Part shown: in pieces, positions 33,082 to 42,725 of the stretch
Numbering within the stretch: the stretch's first letter is position 1
How the letters are laid out: every line of letters starts with the position of its first letter
NCBI RefSeq assembly: GCF_902497555.1
Contig: NZ_CABVGP010000001.1
Coordinates: 2,274,501-2,338,500 of the forward strand
DNA length: 64,000 bases
Source: Amycolatopsis camponoti
GTDB lineage: Bacteria; Actinomycetota; Actinomycetes; Mycobacteriales; Pseudonocardiaceae
Direction: 5' to 3'
Translations under genes and position numbers: made by a program
The notes under the pieces: generated by a model
The model's database searches: none
What the model was told of the DNA's origin: nothing
What the model saw: only the letters and a program-made list of their open reading frames with translations

Positions 33082-34038
33082 TCAGGCTTCGAGAGCCCAG
33101 CGGATGTACGGCGCCTTCGGGACGAACCCCGCCCGTTCGAACACCCCGGAGGCGCCGGACGGGCTCGCCGAGTCCACCACCAGGCTCGCCCGGTCGTAAC
33201 CCTGCTCAGCGGCGGCGCGCAACGCGTGGGCGAGCAGCGCGCCGGCGATGCCCTGCTTCCGGTGCTCGCGCAGCGTCCCGACGATCATGAAGTGCGCGTC
33301 GCGGATCCCGGTGGCCTCGGTGTCGGCGTCCCAGGACATCGTCACGAGCAGCGCCACCGGGACCCCGGCCGCGTCCCGGACCAGGAAGCTGACCCCGGGC
33401 CGGAAGGTCTGGTTGACGATCTTGTTCCGCCAGAGGTCCGCGGGCATCGGCACCGCGCCCCAGGTGTCGGCGAACGCCTCGTTCCGCACCCGCCGGAAGT
33501 CCTCGTCGGTCGCCGCCGACCACGGTTCGATCCGCGCGTCCACCGGCGGGACGTCTCCGAGCGGGTGCTCCATCCGCCGGAAGTACCGCACCGGCGTGAA
33601 GCCCCGGGACCGCATCAGCTCGGCGAGGCCCGCGATGTGCTCGGGGCGGTGGACGTCCACCGCGAGCCGCAGGGCCGGGTGGTGCAGCTCGTGCAGGACC
33701 TTCGCGGCCGCGACCCCGGCTTCGACCAGCCGGGTGCCGAGGCCCCGGCGGCGGTGGGCCGGGTGGACACCGCCGTCCAGGAAGACCCGGTGGACCTCGT
33801 CGGCGGCCGGCTTGAAGCGGATCTTCATGTAGCCGATCATCGCGTCGCCGTCGAAGGCCGCGAGGCTGCCGCGCTCCAGGTCCGCAAAGGGGTCGACCAG
33901 CTCGGTGAGGGTGTCCTCCGCGGTGTAGTGCTCGCCGATGCCGTCGACCGCTTCCATGGCGTTGAGCAGGTCGGCCGAGGCCTGGGCGTCCTCGCGGGTC
34001 AGCGGGCGCCACGTCGGGGAAGAAGATCGTCCGGGCAT
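33082..34038 (-). CDS. Double-domain GNAT acetyltransferase
   Basis: A 318-aa protein made of two GNAT folds. The first has the acetyl-CoA loop HPAHRRRGLGTRLVE (about residues 92-106), the second HRKQGIAGALLAHAL (about 255-269) followed by the usual SPSGASGVFERAGF. Tandem GNATs include mycothiol synthase MshD, but the loop sequences here are not close enough to claim that. Substrate unknown. Monocistronic, ending tail to tail with ggt. Confidence 0.8.
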   Translation of the reverse strand: MPGRSSSPTWRPLTREDAQASADLLNAMEAVDGIGEHYTAEDTLTELVDPFADLERGSLAAFDGDAMIGYMKIRFKPAADEVHRVFLDGGVHPAHRRRGLGTRLVEAGVAAAKVLHELHHPALRLAVDVHRPEHIAGLAELMRSRGFTPVRYFRRMEHPLGDVPPVDARIEPWSAATDEDFRRVRNEAFADTWGAVPMPADLWRNKIVNQTFRPGVSFLVRDAAGVPVALLVTMSWDADTEATGIRDAHFMIVGTLREHRKQGIAGALLAHALRAAAEQGYDRASLVVDSASPSGASGVFERAGFVPKAPYIRWALEA

Positions 34039-34197
34039 GCGGGTGACGCTAATCCCCGGCCGCGGGAGCTGTCGCGTTGTTTACCGGCGTTTCAGGCGGG
34101 CGCGGGCGCGGGCGCGCCGTGATCATGCGGGCCTTCTAGACTCGGGCGCGATGTTCCAGTCACGTGAATCCTCCCTGCTCCCGCCGGAGGTGGGCCG

Positions 34198-35124
34198 ATG
34201 AAGCTCGTCTTCGCCGGCACCCCCGAGCCCGCGGTCCCCGCGCTGCGCGCCCTGCTCGACTCCGGCCGCCACGAGATCGTCGCCGTCGTCACCCGGCCCG
34301 ACGCCCAGGCCGGCCGCGGCCGCCGGGTCGTCCGCTCCCCGGTCGGCGCCCTCGCCGACGAACACGGCATCGAGGTGCTGACGCCCGCGCGCGCCGGCGA
34401 CCCGGCCTTCCTCGCCCGGCTCACCGAGCTCGCGCCGGACGCCTGCCCGGTCGTCGCCTACGGTGCGTTGCTGCCGCAGGCCGCGCTCGACATCCCGCGT
34501 CTCGGCTGGGTGAACCTGCACTTCTCGCTGCTGCCCGCGTGGCGGGGCGCGGCGCCGGTCCAGGCCGCGATCCGCGCCGGCGACGAGATCACCGGCGCGT
34601 CGACCTTCCGGATCGTCAAGGAGCTGGACGCGGGCCCGGTGTTCGGCGTCGTGACCGAGGCGATCGGCGAAACCGACACCGCGGGCGGCCTGCTCGGCAG
34701 GCTGGCGGAGTCCGGCGCCAAGCTGCTGCTGTCCACCATGGACGGTCTGGCCGACGGCAGCCTGGTCGCGCGCGAGCAGCCCGCCGAAGGGCTGAGCTAC
34801 GCGCCGAAGGTGACCGTCGAGGACGCGCGCGTGTCCTTCGCCGACCCGGCCTCGGCGGTCGACCGGCAGATCCGGTCGGTCACGCCCGACCCGGGCGCGT
34901 GGGCGGAGTTCCGCGGCGAGCGCTTCAAGCTCGGCCCGGTGACGGTGGTCGACGAGCCCGGTCCGCCGCCGGGGGAGATCGTGGTCGAACGCAAGCGGGT
35001 GCTGGTCGGGACAGCGACGAAGCCGTTGCGGCTCGGCGAGGTCCAGGCACCCGGCAAGAAACGGATGGCGGCCACCGACTGGGCGCGAGGTACGAGGATC
35101 GACCAGGGAGAGCGCCTCCGGTGA
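34198..35124 (+). CDS. fmt: Methionyl-tRNA formyltransferase
   Basis: A 308-aa protein that formylates Met-tRNAfMet with 10-formyl-THF to start translation. The catalytic segment [15 protein letters not shown] holds the Asn and His of the N-H-D triad, and Asp is in [11 protein letters not shown]-terminal OB-like domain follows residue 205 ([16 protein letters not shown]). GGAGG precedes the ATG. The stop overlaps the rsmB GTG by 4 bp, the same pair and order as in mycobacteria (Rv1406-Rv1407). Confidence 0.96.
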   Translation: MKLVFAGTPEPAVPALRALLDSGRHEIVAVVTRPDAQAGRGRRVVRSPVGALADEHGIEVLTPARAGDPAFLARLTELAPDACPVVAYGALLPQAALDIPRLGWVNLHFSLLPAWRGAAPVQAAIRAGDEITGASTFRIVKELDAGPVFGVVTEAIGETDTAGGLLGRLAESGAKLLLSTMDGLADGSLVAREQPAEGLSYAPKVTVEDARVSFADPASAVDRQIRSVTPDPGAWAEFRGERFKLGPVTVVDEPGPPPGEIVVERKRVLVGTATKPLRLGEVQAPGKKRMAATDWARGTRIDQGERLR

Positions 35125-36545
35125 ACGACCACAGGGAACGACGTCCGTCACGGCCGCAGCGAGGCCGTCCGGCACCGCGCAAGGAAGGCCCGCGCCGGCC
35201 GCCGGAGGTCGACGGGCCCCGGCAGGCCGCGTTCGACGTCCTGCGCGCGGTCCGGGAGAAGGACGCCTACGCCAACCTCGTCCTGCCGGACCTCCTGCGC
35301 GAGCGGCGGATCAGCGGCCGGGACGCGGCGCTGGCCACCGAGCTGGCCTACGGCACGTCGCGGGCCCAGGGCCTGCTCGACGCCGTCATCGAGGCCTGCG
35401 CCGAGCGGCCGCTGGCCAAGACCGACCCGGTGGTGCTGGACGCGCTGCGCCTCGGCGTCTACCAGCTGCTGCGCACGCGCATCCCGGAGCACGCCGCCGT
35501 GACGTCCACTGTGGACCTCGTGCGAGCCGAAGCCGGTTCGTGGGCCACGGGTTTCGCGAACGCCATCATGCGCAAGGTGTCCGAAAAGGACGAAGCGGCC
35601 TGGCTGGACGAGGTCGCGCCGGACGAGGCCACCGACCCGATCGGGGCCTTCGCGCTGCGCACCGCGCACCCGCGCTGGATCGCCCGCTCGTTCGCCGAAG
35701 CGCTGGGGGACAAGGGCGAGGGTCTCAAGGCCGCGCTCGAAGCCGACGACGCGCGGCCCGAGGTGCACCTGGTCGCCCGGCCCGGCGAGATCAGCGCGGA
35801 CGAGCTGGCCGCGATCACCGGCGGCGACCCCGCGCCGTACTCGCCCTATGGCGTCCGGCTGCCCGCCGGTGCCGGTGACCCGGCCGACGCCGAGCCGATC
35901 CGCGAGCGGCTGGCCGCGGTGCAGGACGAGGGCAGCCAGCTGTGCGCGATCGCCGCGACGAAGGTGCCCGTCGAAGGCACCGACGAGCGCTGGCTCGACC
36001 TCTGCGCCGGTCCCGGCGGCAAGGCGGCGCTGCTCGGCGCGCTGGCCGCGTTGAGCGGGGCGACCGTGGACGCCGTCGAGAAGGCGCCGCACCGCGCGAA
36101 GCTCGTGGAGAAGGCCACGACCGGTTTGCCGGTGAAGGTGCACGTCGCCGACGGCCGCGAAAGTGGCCTGGAGCCGGGCTACGACCGGATCCTGGTCGAC
36201 GCGCCGTGCAGCGGGCTCGGTGCCCTGCGGCGGCGGCCGGAGGCGCGCTGGCGGCGGCAGCCGTCGGACGTCGCGGACCTGACGAAGCTGCAGGGCGAGC
36301 TGATCACCGCGGCCTACGCGCTGCTGCGGCCGGGCGGGGCGCTCACCTACGTCGTCTGCTCGCCGCACCTCGCCGAAACCGAGGGCGTGCTGGGCGAGAC
36401 GGCGCGGCGGCTCAAGGCCCAGGTGCTGGACTCGCGCGAATTCTTCCCCGGGGTGCCGGAGCTCGGCGACGGGCCGTACGTGCAGCTGTGGCCGCACCGC
36501 CACGGCACGGACGCGATGTTCTGTGCCGTGCTGCGCAAGCCGTGA
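35121..36545 (+). CDS. rsmB: 16S rRNA (cytosine-5)-methyltransferase RsmB/Fmu
   Basis: A 474-aa protein with a basic, Arg/Pro-rich N-terminal tail (about 30 residues), a NusB-like RNA-binding domain (about 32-170) and an AdoMet-dependent methyltransferase domain. Motif I is [14 protein letters not shown]. One catalytic Cys is in VDAPCSGLG, the other in [12 protein letters not shown]. The usual YSTCS is altered to YVVCS. GTG 35121 overlaps fmt. It modifies the small-subunit rRNA. Confidence 0.93.
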   Translation: MNDHRERRPSRPQRGRPAPRKEGPRRPPEVDGPRQAAFDVLRAVREKDAYANLVLPDLLRERRISGRDAALATELAYGTSRAQGLLDAVIEACAERPLAKTDPVVLDALRLGVYQLLRTRIPEHAAVTSTVDLVRAEAGSWATGFANAIMRKVSEKDEAAWLDEVAPDEATDPIGAFALRTAHPRWIARSFAEALGDKGEGLKAALEADDARPEVHLVARPGEISADELAAITGGDPAPYSPYGVRLPAGAGDPADAEPIRERLAAVQDEGSQLCAIAATKVPVEGTDERWLDLCAGPGGKAALLGALAALSGATVDAVEKAPHRAKLVEKATTGLPVKVHVADGRESGLEPGYDRILVDAPCSGLGALRRRPEARWRRQPSDVADLTKLQGELITAAYALLRPGGALTYVVCSPHLAETEGVLGETARRLKAQVLDSREFFPGVPELGDGPYVQLWPHRHGTDAMFCAVLRKP

Positions 36546-37039
36546 GAGATCTCGGGCTGGTCGCCGGCTCGTGCGGCGGACTGGACGTCCGGTTCGCCGC
36601 CGAGCTGGTCCGGCCCGCCGCCGAGCGCGGCTGGCGCCCGGCGATCACCCTGACGCCGACGGCGCACCGCTGGCTGGAGTCGACGGGCGCGCTCGCCGAG
36701 GTTGCTTTGTCGACCGACCTGCCGGTGCGCAGCGTCTCGCGGCTGCCGGGGGAGCCGCGGCCGCACCCGGACCCGGCGGTGTTCCTCTTCGCGCCGGCGT
36801 CGGCCAATTCGGTCGCGAAGCTGGCGCTGGGCATCGCGGACAACCAGGCGCTGACGGTGCTCGGCGACGTCCTCGGCGCGCCGGGGATCACGATCGTGGT
36901 GGCGTACCAGATCCAGGACACCCGGGTGCACCACCCGGCGTGGCAGCACCACCTCGACACCCTCGCGGAGGCCGGGGTGACGCTGCACCGCCTGGACATC
37001 GGCCGGCCGTGGACCGAGGCCCTGGACCTGCTTCCCTGA
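36542..37039 (+). CDS. Flavoprotein (HFCD/CoaC-like fold)
   Basis: A 165-aa protein of the flavin-binding HFCD family, to which CoaC, EpiD and Dfp belong: GLVAGSCGGLDVRFAAELVR at the N-terminus, AHRWLEST, and the phosphate-binding stretch FAPASANSVAKLALGIADN typical of the fold. These bind FMN and decarboxylate Cys residues, or serve as prenyl-flavin enzymes. A GTG overlaps the rsmB stop by 4 bp, so it is the last gene of the fmt-rsmB unit. Substrate unknown; not the housekeeping CoaBC, which is much longer. Confidence 0.8.
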   Translation: MRDLGLVAGSCGGLDVRFAAELVRPAAERGWRPAITLTPTAHRWLESTGALAEVALSTDLPVRSVSRLPGEPRPHPDPAVFLFAPASANSVAKLALGIADNQALTVLGDVLGAPGITIVVAYQIQDTRVHHPAWQHHLDTLAEAGVTLHRLDIGRPWTEALDLLP

Positions 37040-37098
37040 GCCGGCCGCCGGGGCGCCCCCCGTTTTCGACCTTACCGGGCGGCACCGACAGTTCCGGG

Positions 37099-37136
37099 CC
37101 GCGAGCCGCGCACGCAGGCGGTGGCGCGGCTCGCGG
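37099..37136. terminator. Bidirectional hairpin terminator
   Basis: A perfect 13-bp stem CCGCGAGCCGCGC/GCGCGGCTCGCGG with a 12-nt loop stands between the convergent ends of the flavoprotein gene (37039) and the serine hydrolase gene (37176). Confidence 0.72.
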
Positions 37137-37175
37137 ACGGCGAACGCCGGCCAGGGGCGAACGCGGCCTCCGGAC

Positions 37176-38279
37176 CTACGAGCACGCCGCCGCGGCGGTG
37201 GCGGCCAGCAGGTGCCCGCTCGTCTCCGCCGGCGAGGGATTCTCGTTCAGCACCACCGTCACCCGGCGACCGCCCGGCCCGACCCCCGCCAGGTTCGTGA
37301 ACCCGAGAATCCCGCCTTCGTGGCCCCAGAACTCCCCGCACGACAGCGGGATGCTGCCCAGCCCCAGGCCGTAGCGCGCGCCCGGGACGCCCAGGTCGGC
37401 CGGGACCGTGCGTTTCATCTCGGCCAGCTCGGCCGGGCGCAGCAGCCGTCCGGCGAGCAGGGCGCCGTAGAAACGGTCGAGGTCCGCCGGCGTCGAAACC
37501 AGCCCGCCCGCCGCCCCCGCGATCGTCGCGTCGTAGTCGCTGAAGTCCACCAGCTCCCCACCAAGCGGCACATACCCGACGGCGTGCGGGTCGGGCAGCT
37601 TCTCATCGCCGCGGCGGGGGAGGTACGTGTCGCGCAGGCCCAACGGCCGGGTGATCCGCCGCGCGATCTCGTCGCCCAAGGAACGGCCGGTGACCTGCGA
37701 GACGAGCATCCCGGCGACGATGTAGTTGGTGTTCGAGTACGACCAGCTCGTACCGGGCGGGAACAGCGCGGGGTGCTTCAGCGCCATCGCCACCAGCTCG
37801 GCCGGCTCCGCGCCGCGGTGGCGCAGTGACTCCGGATCGCTCAACGCGAGGTCGTCGGTGTAGTTGTACAGCCCGCTCGTGTGCTGCAGCAGCTGCCGCA
37901 CGGTGATCCGCCGGTCCGGGAGCAGGCCCGGCAGGTACCGCTCGACCGGCGCGTCCAGCTTCACCCGGCCCTCGCCCACGAGCTGCAGCACGACGGTCGC
38001 GACGAACGACTTCGTGACGCTGCCCGCGCGGAAGGACCCGTTGCGCGGGAACGGTTTCCCAGTCGTCACGTCCCCGGTGCCGCTGCGCGTCACCCGCGTC
38101 CGGGCGCCGTCCTGGACGACGGCTTCGGCGCCCGGGACGCCGTCCTGGGCGGTCACCGTGTCGAGCGCGCCCTGGAGCGGGCTGGTGGTGGCGAGCGCCG
38201 GCGCCGCCGTGGTCGCCGCGAGGAGCGCGACGAGCGTCCCGATGGCGACGATCCGCTTGCCGCGCAAAGACTTCCGCAT
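37176..38279 (-). CDS. Secreted serine hydrolase, class C beta-lactamase/DD-peptidase family
   Basis: A 367-aa exported penicillin-binding-like protein. The signal peptide is RGKRIVAIGTLVALLAATTA. The three active-site motifs are SVTK (nucleophile Ser and Lys), YSN (SWSYSNTNY) and HEG (WGHEGGILGF) in place of KTG, as in D-alanyl-D-alanine carboxypeptidases and esterases of this family. ATG 38279 has GGGGG upstream. Function is likely peptidoglycan or D-amino-peptide hydrolysis, but substrate in this family is hard to predict. Confidence 0.87.
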   Translation of the reverse strand: MRKSLRGKRIVAIGTLVALLAATTAAPALATTSPLQGALDTVTAQDGVPGAEAVVQDGARTRVTRSGTGDVTTGKPFPRNGSFRAGSVTKSFVATVVLQLVGEGRVKLDAPVERYLPGLLPDRRITVRQLLQHTSGLYNYTDDLALSDPESLRHRGAEPAELVAMALKHPALFPPGTSWSYSNTNYIVAGMLVSQVTGRSLGDEIARRITRPLGLRDTYLPRRGDEKLPDPHAVGYVPLGGELVDFSDYDATIAGAAGGLVSTPADLDRFYGALLAGRLLRPAELAEMKRTVPADLGVPGARYGLGLGSIPLSCGEFWGHEGGILGFTNLAGVGPGGRRVTVVLNENPSPAETSGHLLAATAAAACS

Positions 38280-38286
38280 GGAAGAA

Positions 38287-38337
38287 CCCCCTGGTGTCGT
38301 GGTGCTCCCCAACCTAGGGAGCCGCGAAACCAGGGGG
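38287..38337. repeat. 9-bp inverted repeat upstream of the serine hydrolase start
   Basis: CCCCCTGGT (38287-38295) and ACCAGGGGG (38329-38337) form an inverted repeat that includes the ribosome-binding region of the serine hydrolase gene on the minus strand. A hairpin in the leader could hide its ribosome site, or it may simply be part of the tail of the phosphatase transcript. Confidence 0.4.
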
Positions 38338-38339
38338 CA

Positions 38340-38377
38340 TGGGGCAGGCCGCCCGAACGATCCGGGGGCCTGCCCCA
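38340..38377 (-). terminator. Hairpin terminator after alkaline phosphatase
   Basis: Stem TGGGGCAGGCC/GGCCTGCCCCA (11 bp, loop 16 nt) begins 11 nt past the phosphatase stop on the minus strand. Confidence 0.65.
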
Positions 38378-38388
38378 CCTTTCGTGGA

Positions 38389-39825
38389 TCAGCGCAGGCG
38401 AAGAGCCCGCTTCAGGGTGCCGAACAGGTCGGTCTGGTTGGTCAGGCCGACGATGTTGGCCGCCTGCGGGCCCATGGCCGCGATGCGGACCTGGGTGCCC
38501 GTGTGCGACTGCGAGCCGCCGGTCTCGGCGGTGCCGTACGCGAGGGTCATGTTCGCACCCTCGTTGGTGATCAGCGTCGCGGTGAGGCCCGGGGTGGCGG
38601 TCGGCTCGACGATCTGGGAGCTGTGGCCGTGGTCGGCGGTCACCAGCACCAGGGTGTCGGGGTGGCTGCGGGCGAACGCCGTGCCCGCCGCGATCGCCGC
38701 GTCGAAGTCGATCGTCTCGCCGATCTGGCCGCACGGGTCGGCGGCGTGGTCCTGCTTGTCGATGCTCGCGCCCTCGACCTGCAGGAAGAAGCCCTTGTCC
38801 GCGTGGCGGTCGTCGAGCAGCTCGAGCGCCTTGCGGGTCTGGTCGGCCAGCTTCGGCTGGGTCTTCGGCAGCGCCGGGTTGGCGGTGCAGCGCGACGGCG
38901 CCGTGCCGCCGTGGACCGCCGCCGGGCCGGTCCAGTTCACCGGCATGTTCCCGTCGGCGAACAGGCCGAGGACCGGCTTGCCCTTCTTCGCCGCCGCCAG
39001 GTCCGCCGCGGTGTTGACGACGTTGTAGCCGGCCGCCTTCGCCTGGTCCAGCACGGTCTTGCCGGCGAACTTCCCGGCCGTCACCTTCTGGTTGAAGTAC
39101 TTCGCGCCGCCGCCCAGCAGGACGTCGGGGCGGGTCTGGACGAGCTGCTCGGCGATCGAGCCGGCGCCGCCGTTCTCCTTGGCGTTGACCGCGCACTTGG
39201 CGGTCGTCTCGACCGGGCCCTTGCAGTCGCGGCTGACGACGTGCGAGCCGAGCACGGCCGGGGTGGCGTCCTGGACCTCGGCGGTGGTGACGTCGCCGGT
39301 GCGGAGGCCGCCGCGCTTGGCCAGCTCGAGGATCGTCGGCACGGGGTTGCCGTACGCGTCGACCGAGATGGCGCCGTTGTAGGTCTTGACGCCGGTGGCC
39401 CAGCCGGTGCCGGACGCGGCCGAGTCGGTCACGTAGTTCGGCTTGCCGGGGTTGTTCTGCTCCACGGCGTAGGTGGTGTAGTCGCCGGTCAGCGGCAGTT
39501 CGTCCATCGCGAGCCGGCCGGCGGCGCCGCGCTCGTAGTTGCGCGCGGACGTGATCTCGGACTGGCCCATGCCGTCACCCAGGAACAGGATGACGTTGCG
39601 GGCACTGCCGCCCTGGATCGCGGAGCGGACGTCGGTGGTGCGGTCACCGGTGCCGGCCGACGAACGCGCGTTGGCCCTGTCGGAGCCGCCGGTGGCACTG
39701 TCGGAGCCGCCGGTGGCACTGTCGGAGCCGTTGGCGGCGATGGCGACCGGGGCGGCGGCGACCAGCGCGGCGCCGAGCGCGCCCGCGACCAGCCACCGGC
39801 GGCGGCCGGTGAGCAGCGAAGCCAT
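38389..39825 (-). CDS. phoA: Secreted alkaline phosphatase (PhoA superfamily)
   Basis: A 478-aa exported phosphomonoesterase. The N-terminus TGRRRWLVAGALGAALVAAA has a twin-arginine-like start and could use Tat or Sec. Active-site parts are Asp84 in FLGDGMG, nucleophile Ser135 in VTDSAASGT, and metal ligands in KQDHAADPCG and TADHGHSS. A short linker after the signal is built of two GSDSATG repeats. It frees phosphate from organic esters, normally under phosphate starvation. No clear PHO box was seen in the 156-bp gap upstream. Confidence 0.92.
   Translation of the reverse strand: MASLLTGRRRWLVAGALGAALVAAAPVAIAANGSDSATGGSDSATGGSDRANARSSAGTGDRTTDVRSAIQGGSARNVILFLGDGMGQSEITSARNYERGAAGRLAMDELPLTGDYTTYAVEQNNPGKPNYVTDSAASGTGWATGVKTYNGAISVDAYGNPVPTILELAKRGGLRTGDVTTAEVQDATPAVLGSHVVSRDCKGPVETTAKCAVNAKENGGAGSIAEQLVQTRPDVLLGGGAKYFNQKVTAGKFAGKTVLDQAKAAGYNVVNTAADLAAAKKGKPVLGLFADGNMPVNWTGPAAVHGGTAPSRCTANPALPKTQPKLADQTRKALELLDDRHADKGFFLQVEGASIDKQDHAADPCGQIGETIDFDAAIAAGTAFARSHPDTLVLVTADHGHSSQIVEPTATPGLTATLITNEGANMTLAYGTAETGGSQSHTGTQVRIAAMGPQAANIVGLTNQTDLFGTLKRALRLR
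39681..39730 (-). repeat. 21-bp tandem repeat inside phoA
   Basis: Two exact copies of a 21-bp unit (39681-39701 and 39702-39722) plus 8 bp of a third encode GSDSATG repeats in the linker just after the signal peptide. In-frame copy-number change here would only alter linker length. Confidence 0.8.
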
Positions 39826-39981
39826 GTTTCTCCTCTTCGGGGACTTCGGGAGGTAAGAGCCCGGATTCCGGACACGGGCTATTAGTCCGTCTGCATGTGT
39901 GCCGAGGAGGGACGGCGGGTGAGCGCCAGGTGACCGCTGGGGGAACTCATGGCTTCACGGAGGTGACCGGGAGCACGTCGG

Positions 39982-40641
39982 TTATTGACCGGCGAGGTGG
40001 CCCGGCGCGACGATGCCCGATTCGTACGCTATGACCACTGCCTGGCTGCGGTTGGCGGCGCCGAGCTTGCCGAAGATGTTGCCCACGTGGGTTTTCACCG
40101 TCTCGAGGCTGATCACGAGCGCGGCCGCGATGTCCTGGTTGGACAGTCCGGTGGCGACCAGCCGGAGCACCTCGGCTTCGCGCCGGGTGAGCGCTTTCGC
40201 GGCCCGCGCGTACCGCCCGCTCGGCAGCCGCGCGCCCACCAGCCGCCGGATCGCTTCGGGGAACAGCAGCGACTCGCCGGCGGCGACGGTCCGGACGGCG
40301 TGCGCGATCTCCTCCTTGCGCGCCCGCTTCAGCAGGAACCCGCTCGCCCCGGCCAGCAGCGCCTCGTGGACGTAGTCGTCGTTGTCGAACGTCGTGACGA
40401 CGAGCACCTTCGGCGGTTCAGCCAGTCCGGCCAGCAGCCGCCGGGTGGCCTCGATGCCGTCGGTGCCGGGCATCCGGACGTCCATCAGCACGACGTCCGG
40501 CCGGGTGCGGCGGACCGCGGGCAGCACCTCCGCACCGTCCGCCGCCTCGCCCACGACGGTGATGCCCTGCTGCTCCAGCAGGGCCCGCAGTCCGGTGCGG
40601 ACCAGCGGCTCGTCGTCGGCCAGGAGCACGGTCGGCGTCAC
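39982..40641 (-). CDS. NarL/LuxR-family response regulator
   Basis: A 219-aa regulator. The receiver domain has acidic pocket Asp9/Asp10 (LLADDEP), phospho-acceptor Asp54 (VLMDVRMPG) and conserved Thr/Lys (VVTTFDND, FLLKRA). The LuxR helix-turn-helix covers about residues 150-210 (LTRREAEVLRLVATGLSNQD, KTHVGNIFGKLGA). GTG 40641 overlaps the kinase stop (GTGA), so both are made together and form a cognate pair. Confidence 0.92.
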   Translation of the reverse strand: MTPTVLLADDEPLVRTGLRALLEQQGITVVGEAADGAEVLPAVRRTRPDVVLMDVRMPGTDGIEATRRLLAGLAEPPKVLVVTTFDNDDYVHEALLAGASGFLLKRARKEEIAHAVRTVAAGESLLFPEAIRRLVGARLPSGRYARAAKALTRREAEVLRLVATGLSNQDIAAALVISLETVKTHVGNIFGKLGAANRSQAVVIAYESGIVAPGHLAGQ

Positions 40642-41837
40642 GCGCCCGCCCTCAAGGGGATGGTCGCGCGCAGCCGCCACCGCTCCCCGTCGGGCCCCGC
40701 GTCGAGCTCGCCGCGCAGGGCTTCGACGCGCTCGGCGAGCCCGGCCAGCCCGCGTCGTCCGGGCCGCGGGCCCACGCCCGGCAGGGCGTTGACGACGGCG
40801 ATCGCCAGGCGCTCGGGCCCGGCCTCGACGCGGACGTCGACCCCGCCCGGGCCGGCGTGGCGCAGCGCGTTGGTCAGGCCCTCCTGGACGATCCGGTAGC
40901 CCTCGCGCGACACCGCGGCGGGCAGCGCCGCGACCGGCCCGGTGACGGTCAGCCGGACGTCGAGCCCGGCGTCGCGGGCCCGGACGGCGAGGACGTCCAC
41001 CTCGGTCAGCGTGCGCGCCGGCTCCTTGGTCGCGGGTTCCTCGCGCAGCAGGCCCAGGACGTGGTCGAGGTCCTCGAGGGCGCTTCGAGACGCTTCTTCG
41101 ATCGTGCCCAGTGCGCGCCGCACCTGGGCGGGGTCGGCCTCGACCAGGTCCGCCGCGGCCGCCGCCTGGATGGTCGACGTCGTCAGCGTGTGCCCGATCG
41201 AGTCGTGCAACTCGCGGGCGAGCCGGTTGCGCTGGGCGAGCACGGCGGCGCGGCGTTCGGCGAGCGCCGCCCGTTCGGCGTCCGACGGGCCCAGCAGCGC
41301 GGTCGCGGCCGTCCGCAGGCCGAGGGTGGCGGCCGCGGTCAGCGCCAGGGCCGCGAAGGCCACCGCCAGCCCGAACGGGATCGTCCACGCCCCGAGCGGG
41401 ACGCCGTCCCAGACGAGGCTGATCGTGTCCTGGCCGCCGGTCAGCCACACCGCGGGGACGAGCAGCCCGAGCCCCAGGAAGGCCAGCAGCGTGAACAGGA
41501 CGCCGCTCGCGGCCGTGTGCAGCGCGAGCCACAGCCCCGAGCGCAGCCGCGACGCCACGTCCGGCCGGCCCTCGGGCGCGGGGACGCGGGTGCCGAGCAG
41601 GGTGTTGGCCAGGCCGATGCCGAGGCGGCGCACCGGTCCCAGCAGGCCCAGCAGCCCCATCAGCACGGCCAGGGCGAGCAACGCGATGAGCGCGCGGACC
41701 CGGGAGTCGACTTCGACGGACACCGCCGCGGCGAACGCGAAGGGCGTCACCGGGACCGCGACGGCAGCGCCCGCGGCGGCGTGGAGCAGGCTGCGGTAGC
41801 TGCCGATCCGGGTCAGGGAATGGAGGAATCCGGGCAT
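40638..41837 (-). CDS. Sensor histidine kinase (HisKA_3, DesK-like)
   Basis: A 399-aa membrane kinase. About six hydrophobic segments fill residues 20-190. The dimerisation/phosphoacceptor helix has His211 in ELHDSIGHTLTTS, and the HATPase domain ends the protein (GLTNALRHAGPGGV, RRGLAGLAERV). Start 41837 is chosen over an ATG 27 bp upstream because family members begin at about this point, but the choice is not firm. With few extracytoplasmic residues, it may sense a membrane signal, as DesK-like kinases do. Confidence 0.88.
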   Translation of the reverse strand: MPGFLHSLTRIGSYRSLLHAAAGAAVAVPVTPFAFAAAVSVEVDSRVRALIALLALAVLMGLLGLLGPVRRLGIGLANTLLGTRVPAPEGRPDVASRLRSGLWLALHTAASGVLFTLLAFLGLGLLVPAVWLTGGQDTISLVWDGVPLGAWTIPFGLAVAFAALALTAAATLGLRTAATALLGPSDAERAALAERRAAVLAQRNRLARELHDSIGHTLTTSTIQAAAAADLVEADPAQVRRALGTIEEASRSALEDLDHVLGLLREEPATKEPARTLTEVDVLAVRARDAGLDVRLTVTGPVAALPAAVSREGYRIVQEGLTNALRHAGPGGVDVRVEAGPERLAIAVVNALPGVGPRPGRRGLAGLAERVEALRGELDAGPDGERWRLRATIPLRAGA

Positions 41838-41959
41838 GCGGCGAGCGTAGGACGGCCGGGCCACCCCGGACCTCCCTCTCCGGAGCCAGATCCTGGTCGT
41901 ACGCCAGATCCGTCACAACCGGTTAGCGACCGTTAGCGCGGGCCTCCTACACTCGGGAC

Positions 41960-42646
41960 GTGGCAGACCGACCCCTGATCGCCCCCAGCATCCTGTCCGC
42001 GGACTTCGCCCGGCTCGGCGAGGAGATCGCCGCCGTGGCCGACGGCGGGGAGACCCGCGCCGACTGGGTCCACGTCGACGTCATGGACGCGCACTTCGTG
42101 CCCAACCTGACCCTCGGCCTGCCTGTGGTGAAGTCCCTGCTCGCGAGCACCGACGTGCCGATCGACTGCCACCTGATGATCGACGACCCGGACCGCTGGG
42201 CGATCGGGTACGCCGAGGCGGGCGCGTACAACGTCACCGTGCACGCCGAGGCCGCGAAGGACCCGATCGCGCTGGCCAAGAACCTGCGCGCCGCCGGGGC
42301 GAAGGCCGGCCTGTCGCTCAAGCCGGGCACCGCGCTCGAGCCGTGGCTCGACGCGCTCAAGCACTACGACACGCTGCTGGTCATGTCGGTCGAGCCGGGC
42401 TTCGGCGGCCAGTCGTTCATCGCCGACGTGCTGGAGAAGGTCCGCACCGCGCGGCGGCTGGTCGACACCGGGCACCTGAAGCTGATCGTCGAGATCGACG
42501 GCGGGATCAACGCCGAGACCATCGAACAGGCCGCCGAGGCGGGCGTCGACTGCTTCGTCGCCGGCTCCGCCGTCTACGGCGCCGGCGACCCGGGCAAGGC
42601 GGTCGCCGCGCTGCGCGAGCAGGCCGCCCGCGGCCGGGCCGGCTGA
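41960..42646 (+). CDS. rpe: Ribulose-phosphate 3-epimerase
   Basis: A 228-aa TIM-barrel enzyme of the pentose phosphate pathway, interconverting ribulose-5-P and xylulose-5-P. Signature sites are [28 protein letters not shown] (metal His/Asp), DCHLMIDDP and [12 protein letters not shown]. Start GTG 41960. It precedes the rib genes as in M. tuberculosis (Rv1408), although ribD, which follows it there, is absent here. Confidence 0.95.
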   Translation: MADRPLIAPSILSADFARLGEEIAAVADGGETRADWVHVDVMDAHFVPNLTLGLPVVKSLLASTDVPIDCHLMIDDPDRWAIGYAEAGAYNVTVHAEAAKDPIALAKNLRAAGAKAGLSLKPGTALEPWLDALKHYDTLLVMSVEPGFGGQSFIADVLEKVRTARRLVDTGHLKLIVEIDGGINAETIEQAAEAGVDCFVAGSAVYGAGDPGKAVAALREQAARGRAG

Positions 42647-42725
42647 CCCCGCGACGGCACCGGGGAAGCCTGCGGGCCGCGTCGGGTGTTGGATGGAAGA
42701 ACCGGCTCACAAGGAGGCAGCGGAC

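Noticed and set aside
33082..34038. Mycothiol synthase MshD
   Set aside because: It shares the double GNAT layout, but loop sequences are not specific and there is no mycothiol gene nearby.
39681..39730. Possible CRISPR-like repeats
   Set aside because: Two adjacent 21-bp copies with no spacers, inside the phoA coding frame; a plain tandem repeat.
42647..42725. FMN riboswitch before ribE
   Set aside because: The gap is 79 bp, too short for the roughly 140-nt element, and its conserved boxes are not visible.
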